Source of the DNA: Entrophospora sp. SA101
Lineage: Eukaryota; Glomeromycota; Glomeromycetes; Entrophosporales; Entrophosporaceae
Direction: 5' to 3'
Length of the DNA stretch: 26,109 bases
Assembly (NCBI GenBank): GCA_958430865.1
Contig: CAUDNR010000310.1
Span: forward strand, 8,831 to 34,939
This document shows positions 9,109-20,659 of this stretch, one piece after another. The notes under the pieces were generated by a model. It searched no databases and was not told where the DNA came from. It saw only the letters and a program-made list of their open reading frames with translations. Each line of letters starts with the position of its first letter. The first letter of the stretch is position 1. The position numbers and the translations under genes were made by a program.

Positions 9109-9499
9109 AACATTTAGATTGGCACCTTTGTAGACAATTATTGTAATAACCATGTCCACACGTGAGTATATATACTACAATTATTCAATCAGTATAGTTA
9201 GTGTAATCACAATATACGTAATTCCAAAAAATGTTTGTATATGGTTTCCTAGAAGTAACAAAGCCTCTTAGAAGGTGACAATTGGTTATTTCGTAAACTA
9301 AGAATGCAATTAACACCATTAGATGAGGTTTTATCAATCAAAGGATACTGATTTCGTGCTTGATATAGTGTTTAGTACCTATCGAATCTAAATAGAATGC
9401 AAAAATGCAAGGTCAAACTTAAAAGAGTTAATTTAACCAACTGATTTGTAAAAAATCATCTCAACATCCTCAATCAGAATCAAAGTGAAGATTTTCACT

Positions 9500-10000
9500 T
9501 CAACCGTTATATAAACCTCCCCAAGCATGCCATTCTTCAAAAAGGTGCAAAAGTGATGTTCCTCAACAACAAGTTGATTGATCATGTAATTTGCAGTGGG
9601 ACAATTGGCATGATAATCAAAATGACTGATCCTCAAAATGTTGAAGTGACCTTTCTGACAACCCGCAATACCACAAAGATGACTGCGCAAAAAGAAACCA
9701 TTCACTTTAATATCAATCGAAGCCCTGCATCAAGACAACAATTTCTTCTGCATAATGTCTTCGCTCTTACAGTGTACATAACCCAAGGATTAATATTGCC
9801 TCATAAAACTGTCAACATTGATGAAAATATGTTTGTGCCTGGTCAAGTATATGTGTAGCTATGACAGAGTGCCTTCTTAGGATTTGCTTGAGATTTTGGG
9901 TTTCGACTTTTCTTGTATAAAAATTGATCAATATGTGATTTGAGAAAACGCAAGATTGAAAGGCATGAACCAGAGAGATCTTGGCCAAATTAGAAAGTAG
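9500..10000 (+). pseudogene. PIF1-like helicase C-terminal relic
   Basis: PIF1 helicases unwind DNA 5' to 3'; related domains also occur in Helitron transposases. The frame reads INLPKHAILQKGAKVMFLNN, then CSGTIGMIIKMTDPQNVEVTF, then QFLLHNVFALTVYITQGLIL (the HALTVHKTQG-like helicase motif, with the usual His/Lys residues altered), then DENMFVPGQVYV. A two-base insertion near 9850 gives an early stop. Beyond it, EILGFDFSCIKIDQYVI follows with an in-frame TGA at 9941-9943, and the remnant ends at the TAG at 9998-10000. Walker A and B motifs are absent, so only the last third of the helicase survives. No Rep domain or Helitron terminus is seen here, so a Helitron origin is unproven. Confidence 0.75.
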
Positions 10001-11362
10001 CAAAAACAATTAATTAATATTCAATTAATAAAAATTTCATAAAGCTTACTGCGCGCTCCCTGGTAAAATCTCGTTAATAGTTTTAATCAGTTCATTTGTT
10101 GCCATATTGCACAATTGACGTATTTATTAAAGTAACATCATTATTTTATCTACTCGAAGTAAGTCATCATCATTCATATTATCTATCATATACAAATTAT
10201 TCGTGTTTTCAGTTTGAACATGATTGTAAAATTGAAAATTGTTCTTCGCCTTTACATCCAGCACTCTTTGCATGATGATTTAAGTAAATTTCATCCTAGC
10301 ATCTATTAAACTTTATTGTTTTAACACAAATGCAACAATTTCCTTAGCATGAATAATATGATAAAAATGATCAAATTTCAAAGTATTTTTACCTAACATA
10401 GTAATAATCAACCCAATTTACTTGATGAGCCAATTCATTTTCTAATCTTAAAACAAACCCACGGATTACCTATTACTATATATATTGCTCTGGCCCTCGG
10501 AAAAGTATCCTTTTTACAATCAATTAATTTACACATCGTCCTCTTTTTTAGTGGTGTCAAAATAATTTTGGTTAATTTACAAATTTATCTGCAAGATCTA
10601 ATCGCTGCAAAACGGTTTATTTAGTGATGAAGTACTAGTACAAAGAACTAACTGACGAAGAAATTGTTAGAGCAGTGAGGCCAGATCCCGAGGTTGACAA
10701 TTCTTATGAAGAGAAAGAAGTGGAAACAGTATATAGTTATCGGATAGTTTAGACTTAGTTACCATGAATTTCATCTCGTTGCAAGGGACTTTTCAATTTA
10801 TTTATAATAAGTTCGCTATAAACTGATTTTTCTTTATAATGGAACCGAGTCTTTACTATAATTGTTGTGGTATACCATGCCTACTACATTATCACTAGTA
10901 CGTGTCCAATTTTAAGAAATAATCTATACAGTCTTTGTAAATTATTCAGGCTGTTCTATATTAAAAACTATTATGTGTGACATAGGTCAATTGGGAAGGA
11001 TGATGTAGTGATGACGATATATTAATATTAATATATGTACAGTAACGCCTAATCCATGTGGTCGCTAATAGCATAATGACGATTTTGTATGTGAAAACAA
11101 AAATCTATACATGAAAATTAAATTGGCCAATCAAAAAGGAATTTCTACCCGTGTTTATGTAAAAGAATCATCATATTAAAAACCCATTTATGGAAGGGTA
11201 AAAAATTATGTAAATAATATTAAATATTGTTTGTTTACGTTCCATCTTAAAAAAGAATAGATTGTTTTCATAACCTTATCGTATATATATTGTTTATTTG
11301 TTTTTTTTTTTTTTTTAAAAAAAAAAGGAAAATAAATTTTTTTTAATGAATTCATTATTTTT
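10001..11362. other. No confident gene; decayed AT-rich DNA
   Basis: I see no recognisable family. A 48-aa minus-strand frame at 10127-10273 (MQRVLDVKAKNNFQFYN) follows an in-frame stop and may be a fragment of an older gene. Around 11040, CAGTAACGCCTAATCC resembles a transposon terminus, but no partner was found. Confidence 0.4.
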
Positions 11363-11504
11363 ATGAATTCATTTAAATTAATTTTATTTTTCTTACTTGG
11401 ACATGGACAACAACCGACGACGACGGCGACGACAACGAAGACGACAATGACGACGACAAAGGCGTCAAAGGCGTCAAAAACAAATATTAAAAAAACATAC
11501 GGAG

Positions 11505-11765
11505 TGCAGGGTAGGGTTACAGATTCTGTCGTCCCATCTGAAAAAAAAAGGTTAACCCCTCACCCACTATGTGTCCTGGAGGGTATGTGGAAGGAAGAAG
11601 CGCTGGTATGACGGGGACTTTGCGCCGGTTTGCCTTTCATCCGAGCCTCTTTGATTAGGTAAGTGTAGTATTTGACATCAAAGAGAAGAGCTCGAGCGAA
11701 ACCTTATCTACAGGTGAGGGGCCGTGACCTCGGTGTAGTACGATGCAGATCATCTATAATCATTA
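11505..11765. repeat. GC-richer unclassified segment next to the gap
   Basis: This segment contrasts sharply in composition with its surroundings (for example GGCCGTGACCTCGG and TTTGCGCCGGTTTGCC). It follows an ACG/GAC simple-sequence run at about 11410-11475. It has no long open frame beyond a doubtful 82-aa one at 11363-11611. It may be a dispersed repeat or part of a noncoding RNA gene; no A/B-box pair or tRNA fold is evident to me. Confidence 0.3.
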
Positions 11766-11815
11766 ATTGCTTATAGTAACAATTGGTCAACTTCAAAATA
11801 CTAAAACAAAAAAAA

Positions 11816-12455
11816 NNNNNNNNNNNNNNNNNNNNNNNNNNNNNNNNNNNNNNNNNNNNNNNNNNNNNNNNNNNNNNNNNNNNNNNNNNNNNNNNNNNNN
11901 NNNNNNNNNNNNNNNNNNNNNNNNNNNNNNNNNNNNNNNNNNNNNNNNNNNNNNNNNNNNNNNNNNNNNNNNNNNNNNNNNNNNNNNNNNNNNNNNNNNN
12001 NNNNNNNNNNNNNNNNNNNNNNNNNNNNNNNNNNNNNNNNNNNNNNNNNNNNNNNNNNNNNNNNNNNNNNNNNNNNNNNNNNNNNNNNNNNNNNNNNNNN
12101 NNNNNNNNNNNNNNNNNNNNNNNNNNNNNNNNNNNNNNNNNNNNNNNNNNNNNNNNNNNNNNNNNNNNNNNNNNNNNNNNNNNNNNNNNNNNNNNNNNNN
12201 NNNNNNNNNNNNNNNNNNNNNNNNNNNNNNNNNNNNNNNNNNNNNNNNNNNNNNNNNNNNNNNNNNNNNNNNNNNNNNNNNNNNNNNNNNNNNNNNNNNN
12301 NNNNNNNNNNNNNNNNNNNNNNNNNNNNNNNNNNNNNNNNNNNNNNNNNNNNNNNNNNNNNNNNNNNNNNNNNNNNNNNNNNNNNNNNNNNNNNNNNNNN
12401 NNNNNNNNNNNNNNNNNNNNNNNNNNNNNNNNNNNNNNNNNNNNNNNNNNNNNNN
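11816..12455. other. Assembly gap (640 N)
   Basis: A run of 640 N separates the middle region from the promoter of gene copy B. Poly-A tracts flank it on both sides. All open frames crossing it are artefacts. Its position just upstream of the duplicated block matters when judging whether copy B is correctly assembled. Confidence 1.
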
Positions 12456-12483
12456 CCAAGAAAAAAAAAAAAAATCAATGCGC

Positions 12484-12522
12484 GTCTGTCCTACCAAAAA
12501 AAAACCAATAGGATAAATAATT
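12484..12522 (+). promoter_or_regulatory. Conserved 39-bp promoter block of gene copy B
   Basis: Identical to 3871-3909, including CCAATAGGATAAATAAT. It ends 52 bases before the copy B ATG. The bases on either side differ between the copies, apart from a shared ACACGTAC and a pyrimidine-rich leader just before the ATG. Confidence 0.5.
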
Positions 12523-12574
12523 AACACGTACGCGTCGATCATATCACAGACTTTTTTTCTTAAAGATTTTAAAA

Positions 12575-13456
12575 ATGCCGAAAGATACCAGAAGAAATAA
12601 TACAAGAAGCAGACAAGATGACACCGGTGCTATTAGAGAGTAAGTGTTTTAAGGATGGTGGTGGTGGCTATTGCCCGCCGCCACTCGTCGTCACTCTAGT
12701 TTATTTAAAAAGAATGGTTGTAATTCTAGTTCTAATTCTAATTATCCCTAAAAATATTATATTAGAGATAATAAACGAAAGAGAGAAGAGAATGAAGAGG
12801 ATAATGATTATGATTCTAGTAAATAAATATTCATGTTATTGCATGTCTTTGTAATCTTTTTTGCATTAGCTAAATTTGAATTTATTATAATTGGAATGAA
12901 GATTATTCTAAGTATATAGATATAGAGGCATTGTTTGGCGAAATAAAAACTTCTCTACGAAAAGGAATGATACCACTGAAACCAGTGGATGTCTTCCATT
13001 TGTTAAAAAAGATTTATGAGGTATCTTCATTATTATCAATTTTTTTATTGGTAATATTACATTATAATCTAATTTGTTTTTAAAAAAAAACTCAAGGGAG
13101 AATCAGGAAAGTATTCTAAAAATTGTGCTACAACAGAAGAAACTGATTATTCAGCAACATACAATGACAACAACAACAACAACACTGCTACTGCTACTGC
13201 TTCTACCACTGCTGCTGTTACTGTTGCTGCTGCTGCTGCTTCTACTAATGCTGCCCCTGCTCCTACTACCGGCAATACTATTAGTAACTCTATACAAGAA
13301 ACACGTTCATATGTACCTACAATATTACCAAAGAATGCTACTATTCCTTCTACCACCACTACATCGACTACAAATGCAAATTTAACTCCAATCTATCCAT
13401 TAACAACACAGTCTACAGTACTATCAAAGAAATTTTGCATCTTCTTCCTCTTCTAA
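12575..13456 (+). CDS. Unrecognised spliced gene, copy B (truncated, 198 aa)
   Basis: The exon model matches copy A: 12575-12639, 12766-12818, 12902-13020 and exon 4 from 13097. Exon 1 encodes a different basic peptide (MPKDTRRNNTRSRQDD...) but joins intron 1 in the same phase. Exons 2 and 3 are identical to copy A. In exon 4, five bases present in copy A (in CTACTACACAG) are missing near 13413-13417. The frame shifts to TVLSKKFCIFFLF and stops at TAA 13454-13456. The former reading frame stays open from 13473 to 13931 but is disconnected. The acidic domain and C terminus are therefore lost. The product could be a shortened protein made of the basic region, the helical segment and the low-complexity region, or this is a recent pseudogene. 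Confidence 0.6.
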
Positions 13457-13931
13457 TTACCTGAATAATTTAATGCCTCATGGCATAAAAAGAAACTATC
13501 AAGATCATTATAATCAATCATCAACAACAACAACTACCAATTCTTTGCAGATGTCCAATAATAGTAATAATACATCTTTAAATGAAGAGGATCAAGAGGA
13601 TGAAAGTGAGTCAGGTGAAAGTGAGTCAGATGAAAATGAGGAAGAAGAAGGAAGTGGAGTAGAAGAGGAGGGTTGGATTAGTCCAAAACAAGTCCTAGCA
13701 CCGAATGGAAAATATTTAATAATAAAATATGATGAAGTGGAGACAGAGCAATCAGGTAGTGAAAAGGAAGTTGATGATGAAGATTTAAGTGTCTTAGAAT
13801 CAGATGAAGGAATCCATTCAGGTTCAAGACGTTGGTTGAATGTGGAACTTACAATCCTGTTGAAGTATATATTCAGAAGAATTAATACTAGAAAATTGTA
13901 CCATGATTTAGGACTAAAGAAAAGCTCCTGA
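13457..13931 (+). pseudogene. Disconnected 3' part of gene copy B
   Basis: This stretch keeps copy A's C-terminal frame (open from 13473 to TGA 13929-13931) with a single amino-acid change (GSAVEEE to GSGVEEE). The 5-bp deletion upstream puts it out of frame with exons 1-3, so it should not be translated as part of the protein. Confidence 0.65.
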
Positions 13932-13997
13932 GCCATGAGTTTAAAGAAATCATATATCAAGAGGAGAGTTCAGGAACTTTTTGAAGTGGATTGGTGA

Positions 13998-14654
13998 TAT
14001 GTCCTCAAAAAATATAATTAAGCAATCAATAATTTTTTTATATTCACACATATAAATGGATAATTTTTTTATGTGTATTTATTTATATTAATAATTAATT
14101 GTCTATATTTTTTTTGAGCACAAATTTCATACTCTTCACTCGCTAGCTTCATCAATTAGTTTCATATCATCTATTTATTTTACATACTTTTCAATTAAAT
14201 CTTTAAATCTTTAAATCTTTAATGACAGTAATAATTTATATGTTTTTATAATAATAAATAATAATTGCTATTTCATATCTGATTAAATGAGATCTTCTTT
14301 AATCTCAGTTGTCACCCAAAATGCCAACAATACCGATGACAATTGTTGAGAACAGTCGCGATAACAGAAAAAGAAATTGTTGTCAAAAATTGTCCATCAT
14401 CACTACTACTTTTTATTGCTACAACACTACCATTGCTATATTTGTCTCATCCTTCACTTCAATTCTTGACTAACTTTATATATGTCCAAAAATAATTGAT
14501 TTTTTTAATGATAAAAATTTTTTTTATGTGCATCAAAATGAGCACGGTTTCAAAAAATTCAATTCAATCCAAAAATTTTACATTTAGAAATTATAGATGT
14601 TAAAGAGAATTTCATCAAACTATTATTATGTTATAACTAGAGTAGCAAGTAATA
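13998..14654. other. Noncoding AT-rich spacer, copy B
   Basis: Counterpart of 5392-6048, including the TTAAATC microsatellite. There is no gene. Confidence 0.6.
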
Positions 14655-15651
14655 CAGTCAAACCTCAATAAGCTGAACTTCTGGGAATCAAAAAAATAGG
14701 ATCAGCTTATCAAAATTTGGTTTATGAAACAAAACGATTTTTATTTAAATTCGGCTTACGTTATAAAATATAAATTTAAAAATTATTCTAAACAAAAATA
14801 TTTATCTAAAGATTGTTGCACGGAACTATTAACCTTATGACTTAATAATTTTTTTCTAAGAGTACAAATACATTTTAATTCATCTTCGCATACATCAAAA
14901 TCACTTGGAATAAAGATTTCATCCTGTTGCTCATCTATTTCTATTTCTGTTGGTTGAATTAATGCAACAATATCCTCGTCTTCCATTACTAATTCGCCTG
15001 CAACCATGTTATTCTCAATATTTAAATACTCATCTGCTAAAAGTGAATCATCAAATGGAAGTTGGTTAATTAAATCTTGAACTTCATGATTCTCTTGTTC
15101 AATATCAACTTCAACCTCAACTTCAACATTATTCAAAAATTCTAAATTTTCAGGTAAAATTCCAGTATGTTTCCAGCAATTTTTTATTACTGTTGATGTT
15201 ACACTTCCCCATGCTTTTTTGGTAAAACAAATAGCATCATATATTGTAACAGGAGTAACTGACTTTTCTAATATCTGAGCTGTCTCATAAGCTTCAATGC
15301 GATCACGAACCAACAATTTTTTATATTGTGCTTTAAAAGAATGAATAATTCCCGCATCACATGGTTGTAAATGACTAGTAGTATTTGGTAAAAAAAATTC
15401 CACTTTTATATTGTTCAAAGTATCTAAATTTCATGAGAATGAACTGGTGCGTTATCGACCAATAATAAAATTTTTCTCTTTTGAAAATGCATTTTTTTAT
15501 CAAGCTTTTGTAGATAATCATTCCATATACTGACTTGCATCCATGCTGATTGGTTCCAATAATAATCAATTGACAAATCGTTTTTATTTTTACCATTAAG
15601 TGAACAAGGATTTTTATATTTATATATAAACAATGGATCTAATTTCTCTAT
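14655..15651 (-). pseudogene. Tigger/pogo-type DDE transposase relic, copy B
   Basis: Counterpart of 6049-7045 with the same frameshift (near 15428-15431), the same loss of the N-terminal half, and the same terminus CAGTCAAACCTC after TA. The translated pieces are identical to copy A. The relic was therefore already dead before the two blocks became identical. Confidence 0.85.
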
Positions 15652-15711
15652 ACTTGTCGTCGGAATTCCCAGGCAGAAATAATACGGTTACAGCATGTGC
15701 CTTATTATTTG

Positions 15712-15874
15712 CTGTAAATAACGTAAACTGTAAAACTGTAAAACTGTAAAACTGTAAAACCGTAAACCTGTAAAACTGTAAAACCGTAAAATCGTAAAAC
15801 CGTAAAATCGTAAAATCGTAAAACCGTAAAATCGTAAAACTGTAAATACCGTAAATACTGTAATAGTAAATACC
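15712..15874. repeat. 8-bp tandem array (CYGTAAAA), copy B
   Basis: Same unit order as the array at 7106-7268. Tandem arrays normally change length quickly, so the unchanged array supports very recent homogenisation of the two blocks. Confidence 0.85.
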
Positions 15875-16011
15875 AGAAAATAAAAGACATAACAGCATGT
15901 GTAATAGTAATGGCATCATGACTATATATTAATATTTACAATTTACTATCATTATCATAATATTATTATACAACACAGTTTACTTATTATTTATCATTAT
16001 TTTTACAACAA

Positions 16012-16742
16012 TTAAAAATTCAAATTTCTCCCAAAAAAAATTACTCTATATAGCAATTCTTCAGAAAAAATTACATCAAAATTAACATTACGATCACCAT
16101 GATCAAAAACCTCCTGCTCATTCCTAGTTGTACTTTCATCTTCATTTCCATTTACATCAAATCCAAGGCTCAAATTCATAATACCTTCCATAAACAAAAT
16201 ATCATTATTTAAACCAAGACTTTCATCCTCCTCTTCGTTTTGATCTTCTTCACCATACTCAAATAATTCATTATCTTCACCATATTCAAACAAATCATCA
16301 TCTTCAGCCATATATTATATAATATAATTGTATAATGTAACTGTTTTTACCTAATGCTTGATTTATTCTCTCTCTCTTACTTGTGTCAATTTCTACAGAA
16401 GAATCAATATAATTGGTAATGGATGGATTAGATGAATTTATCTTCTGTATTTTATTAGAACTCGAAGATTGTTCTATCAATATTTGCATGTATTCAAGTT
16501 TTACATTAGTTGGCACTGCAGAACAATGTAAAACTAGATGCTCTTTCAAAAGTTCAGGTTTACCTCTAGACCAAGCTTCTGCGCAATAATGACATTTGGC
16601 AGAGAAGTGGCCATCTCCTATTGTTTCTTTAAAAAAAATGCTCCCAAACAATTGATTCTTTACGACCTCTTTTATTTTTTTTTTGACCATTGCTTTGATG
16701 ATTACTTGACATGCCCGACCTAACAGAACTCATAGAACTCAT
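16012..16742 (-). pseudogene. hAT-derived BED zinc-finger gene with acidic tail, copy B
   Basis: Counterpart of 7406-8136 with the same start (ATG at 16740-16742), the same eight-A run frameshift near 16631-16638, the same possible 49-base intron (16302-16350) and identical translated pieces. The shared frameshift argues against a random single-read error. Confidence 0.7.
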
Positions 16743-16975
16743 TTTTTCTTTTAATAATTGAAAAATATTTTATTAAGAAAAAACTTATTATTTCATATAA
16801 TATAACTATTTCTATAAATATTTATTATCATTCACTGTTGTTTAAAACCTACATTAGTATGTTTATGTTATGTTTAATTGAATTAATAAAAAAGACGTTT
16901 AATATTATTAAAGGTTCATGGAAAATTTTTCTGTGTTATTATTAGGTGTTACAGTACTACTATTACTATGATATT

Positions 16976-17140
16976 AGGATTTACGGCATTTATGGCATTT
17001 ACGGCATTTACAGCATTACGGTTTTACAGTTTACGGCTTTTATGACTTTGAGGTCTCATGCCGAAAATCATTTACGGCTTATACGTAATGCCGAATTTGC
17101 CGTAATTATGGAAATTCTGACGACAAGTATAATGCAGACT
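16976..17140. repeat. Degenerate TTTACGG repeat segment at right border of block B
   Basis: Repeats of the form ATTTACGGC and TTTACAG, in the opposite orientation to the 8-bp arrays at 7106 and 15712. The segment ends GGAAATTCTGACGACAAGTATA. The minus strand at about 7043-7062 has the matching GGGAATTCCGACGACAAGTATA-like end, so both probably belong to one repeat family with a shared terminus. Confidence 0.55.
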
Positions 17141-17199
17141 AAAGCAAATTCAGCAACAGCAGTTGTGCCAAAGTGTTCCCTACAAAGTCGCTTATAACC

Positions 17200-18333
17200 A
17201 CTTGGAAGATTGTGTTAGAAAAATTTTGCTTATAATTATAAGGGACTGATTTATAGTTATTTATAAGGTTATTAATTTATTTAGAATTTTAAAATTACAT
17301 GGTATTTCAAAATAATAATAATAATAATGGTAGTTAATTTATTGTTTGATAATTATGAATACAAAGAATTGGAGAAATAATAATTAACAATAAAGAAATT
17401 TTATTTATTGATGATAACATCTTTTAATCATATTCCTTTTCTAAAATTTATATCACATACCAATTACATAAGAAACACATGAATGTTTCAGAAAATTTTT
17501 ATTTTAAAAATGCGTTCTTGGAGAATTATTAATTAGTTTTCACCAGAGTTATCAGAAATAATTTTGTCACTACATTATCCATCGAAAGATTATTATAATA
17601 AATAATAAACGATAATAATTATTATGCGTAACAATCGTTTCTGATCGTACATCCATTTTTTTTCTTGAAAAAAATAAAAAAAATAGATAGTTAATAGTTG
17701 ATGCAACATTGCATACATATCCTTTTAATAGTTTATTATTAATAGTATATTGTTATTACAGGAACATTAATTAGAATATTTTGATGTTGAATTTTACAAA
17801 CAATTATATTTTCTAAATAATTAATAATTAATAAAATATGATTGCGTAACGGATTGTACACTGTCAGATCGTCAGATCGTTCAACCCTTTGCAACATTTG
17901 GAAAAAGAAATAAATATTTTAATATAATCTCACATACCTTTTAAAAATAGCAGTAACATTAGTGCTTGTAATCTTGAAATAATTGGTCAATTGATATGAT
18001 TTTAGCTCAAAATTTTACATATATGTTATATTAATATATAAATGTATATAAAACCATTAATAATCATTAATTCGTGCTCCGTGAGACAACTGCAAAATTT
18101 TGCCGATCATTAGAATTTTTGGAATATGACCGTCCCTCACGTGATTAAGCATGATTACGCGCGACATTAAAATTTAAAATTTAAACTTTTCAAAGTAACC
18201 AAACATCTATTTATATTTCTTTTTTTTTGAATAAAACTAAATACTAATGCCTATTTATATTTTTTTTCTTGAATAAATAATTAAATATTATACTTGAATC
18301 TTAAGTTTTATATAGCAATTTTAGGCAAGAATC
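17200..18333. other. No gene seen
   Basis: Very AT-rich, with short AAT runs near 17312 and a direct repeat of CAGATCGT near 17866-17880. No coding or RNA gene is recognised. Confidence 0.5.
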
Positions 18334-18354
18334 CAGTGGTCCCTCCATATAAAG
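18334..18354 (+). repeat. Possible transposon terminus (CAGTGGTCCCTCC)
   Basis: CAGTGGTCCCTCCATATAAA resembles pogo/Tc1-like terminal inverted repeats, which often start CAGT. No matching inverted copy was found nearby, so this may be an orphan end or chance. Confidence 0.3.
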
Positions 18355-18493
18355 ATAAAATATTTTATAAGAAAGTCCCTTTGAAAATTTGTATATTAAA
18401 ACTTTGGGTTTCTTATTATTTATTACATTTGCAAATACAATTTATAAATTCGTATAAATAGTAGTTTGTTAGGAATGAAGTAAGGGTTCCGGA

Positions 18494-19803
18494 AAATTTC
18501 AATTAGTGATCTGCGAAAATTTGCGCCAAATTCTGTTATGAAATTATTGCAGTTGTTTCACGTATCACGAATTAAAAATCTTTTAGATTCCATTTCAATT
18601 ATTTCATTTGATAACTCGTGGGATCAATTAATACAAAAATACTTTAATGGAAATGTTGACAATTATTCAAATAAGCACTTGTACAATGTTAGAAATAAGT
18701 GGGCATGGTGTTGGAACAATCAAATAATGACAGCTGGTATCAAACAACTTCGTGTTTAGAAGGTTATCATGCAATCATAAAAAAAAAATTACATTCTAAT
18801 TCAAGTCTTGTTGAAGTTTTTGAAAAAAATTGAAAATGACATACAAAAAACAGAGAAAATTAAAGTTAACAGTTGGTATTTGAGTAAAAACATCAATTAT
18901 GGGTTTTACAACACCATAATTGATGTATATAAAGAAATAATTGCAAACATGAAAATACACTTATCAGACTTTTCTCAGTCTTTGATTAAAATAGAAATGG
19001 TGTCTTCATATTTTTATCAATGCAATATTTCTACAATTGAAGAATTATGTGTTGATAATTCTGATAATGATATTAATACCAACAACATTAATAATGAGGA
19101 TGGCAATAACTTTGATATTTTTAATGTAAGAGGTTCTTCATTACATGAACTAATCTTGGCGGCTGAAGAAAATCCATCAGAAATTTGGAAATTATATCAC
19201 TATAATTCAAATAAAAACCAATATGTCCTTGTTTTTGCTGATGGTTCATATGTGTGTACTTGTATGCTCCCATCAAATCATGGAATAGTATACAGGCACT
19301 TTTTTGTAGTTTTAAGAAGTAGCAAAATCTTAAAATTTCATATAAGTGTGATTGCAAAAAGATGGTTTAAGGATCCAATAGATGATAATAAGTTGAAAAA
19401 GGAAAATATCTTGAGTAGTAATTGCATTAGGACTTACAATGAACCAAAACCATTTGTCGAAACATTTGGTGAAAGTTCAAAAAAATTTTTAAAAATAAAT
19501 CCACCAGCAATTGTTGAAAGAAATAACAATAGAAAAGATAACAATTATATTACAGCGTTTGATAAATTTAGAAAAGTTGTGAAAATTGCTGATGAAGACA
19601 AAGAAAAATATTTATTGGTAGAAAAGGCACTTGAAGATGTGTATTTGGAAATAACAAAAGAAGAAAATGAGATTAAAAACCCTTTAAAAGTAAAAACTAA
19701 AAGGCATACTCCCCAAAAAGTCCATTATACTAGATCAAAATGTAAAAAAAATAATAATAATGGTAATAATAGTAATAGAAAAAATGATAATAAAAAAAAA
19801 TAA
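18494..19803 (+). pseudogene. MULE transposase C-terminal relic with damaged SWIM finger
   Basis: Mutator-like transposases carry a DDE core and often a C-terminal SWIM zinc finger (CxC...CxH). Coding-like sequence starts near ISISDLRKFAPNSVM (18494) and runs through YNVRNKWAWCWNNQIMTAGI to a TAG at 18757. The expected continuation (EGYHAIIKKKLHSNSSLVEV) is in another frame, and a seven-A run near 18824 restores the first frame. The product then reads KIENDIQKTEKIKVNSWYL up to a Lys/Asn-rich tail ending at 19803. The SWIM motif reads CTCMLPSNHGIVYRHFF; the expected third Cys is Tyr (TAC 19291-19293). The N-terminal catalytic part is missing. It cannot make a working transposase. Confidence 0.75.
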
Positions 19804-20659
19804 TAATGATAACAATAAAAATAGTAATAGTAATAGAAAAAATTAGCGAGTTGATTAGGAAATCACAAATTGTCAAAATTTTGTATATAAAGTTTATAAA
19901 ATTATAAATAAAAAAAAATTTGAAAAAAAATCTTGACATGAAGTTTTAACAATTAACCAATCTATGTTAATAACCATCATCTTGAAATATTAACCATTGA
20001 ATGTATAAAGTAATCTATTAAATAATATATTCGCCTAATGTTAAAAAGGAGTACTGATTAAATTTTTATTTTTTAAAAAATCACAAAATTATGTGCAAAA
20101 TTTAGCATCTCTAAACATTTTTATTAAACTAAAAAAATAAAATTTTGACCAATATTTTCTTGACTTAGTTGTCTTGAAAAAAATTCCTAATCATGGCTAA
20201 AGATAAATTTTCTAGTAGTGGATATTGCTAGTTGACTAGCAATGCTAGAAAAAATAATAATGATAAAAATATATAGTAAAAAATAATTTTTATTTCTATT
20301 TAAAAAATATATAATAAAAATTAATGTATAAATAACGCATGTTGCTAAACCATCACAGGAACATAAGTGATTTTTGAAAACTATCACCATTGAAATCATT
20401 GAAATCTTATACTAATTTGTAGGGTTCTGTATATTCCGTAAAAAGAACCTTTCTGTATATAATATTTTCCTTTAATTTAAAGGAATATCCTATATAAGTG
20501 ATCGAGACATGCGACTTTATAATACTATGACACCAAAAATATCATCTCACTATAATATCAATCTGTATTTCACGAAACTCACTGTTACGTTTTCATTTAC
20601 TTGTTTTTCTTTGTGGAGAACTAAATGACGTACACCAAATAATTTTTTCGTATACATTT
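19804..20659. other. No gene seen
   Basis: Low-complexity AT-rich DNA, including AATAATAAT/AAAAATA runs just after the MULE relic. No supported feature. Confidence 0.5.

Larger units (their letters stand above)
12640..16965. repeat. 4.33-kb duplicated block, copy B
   Basis: Nearly identical to 4032-8360. Differences found are several in the first 60 bases of intron 1, three substitutions and one 5-bp deletion in exon 4, and about eight in the last 60 bases. The left border of near-identity is the exon 1/intron 1 junction; the right border is CAGTACTACTATTA, followed by TTTACGG-type repeats. Confidence 0.95.

Noticed and set aside
9553..9858. Helitron
   Set aside because: Only PIF1-like helicase sequence is present; no Rep domain, 5' TC or 3' hairpin-CTRR end was found.
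11363..11611. 82-aa frame with a hydrophobic start (MNSFKLILFFLL) and a Thr/Lys-rich body, resembling a secreted protein
   Set aside because: The body is an ACG/GAC simple repeat and the rest runs into the GC-rich repeat segment; a secretion signal here is probably chance.
11704..12605. Long open frames across the N run
   Set aside because: They consist of unknown bases; only a few real residues exist at the edges.
16946..17197. 83-aa frame starting MLQYYYYYDIRIYGIYGIYG
   Set aside because: It is a translation of the TTTACGG/CATTTATGG repeats past block B.
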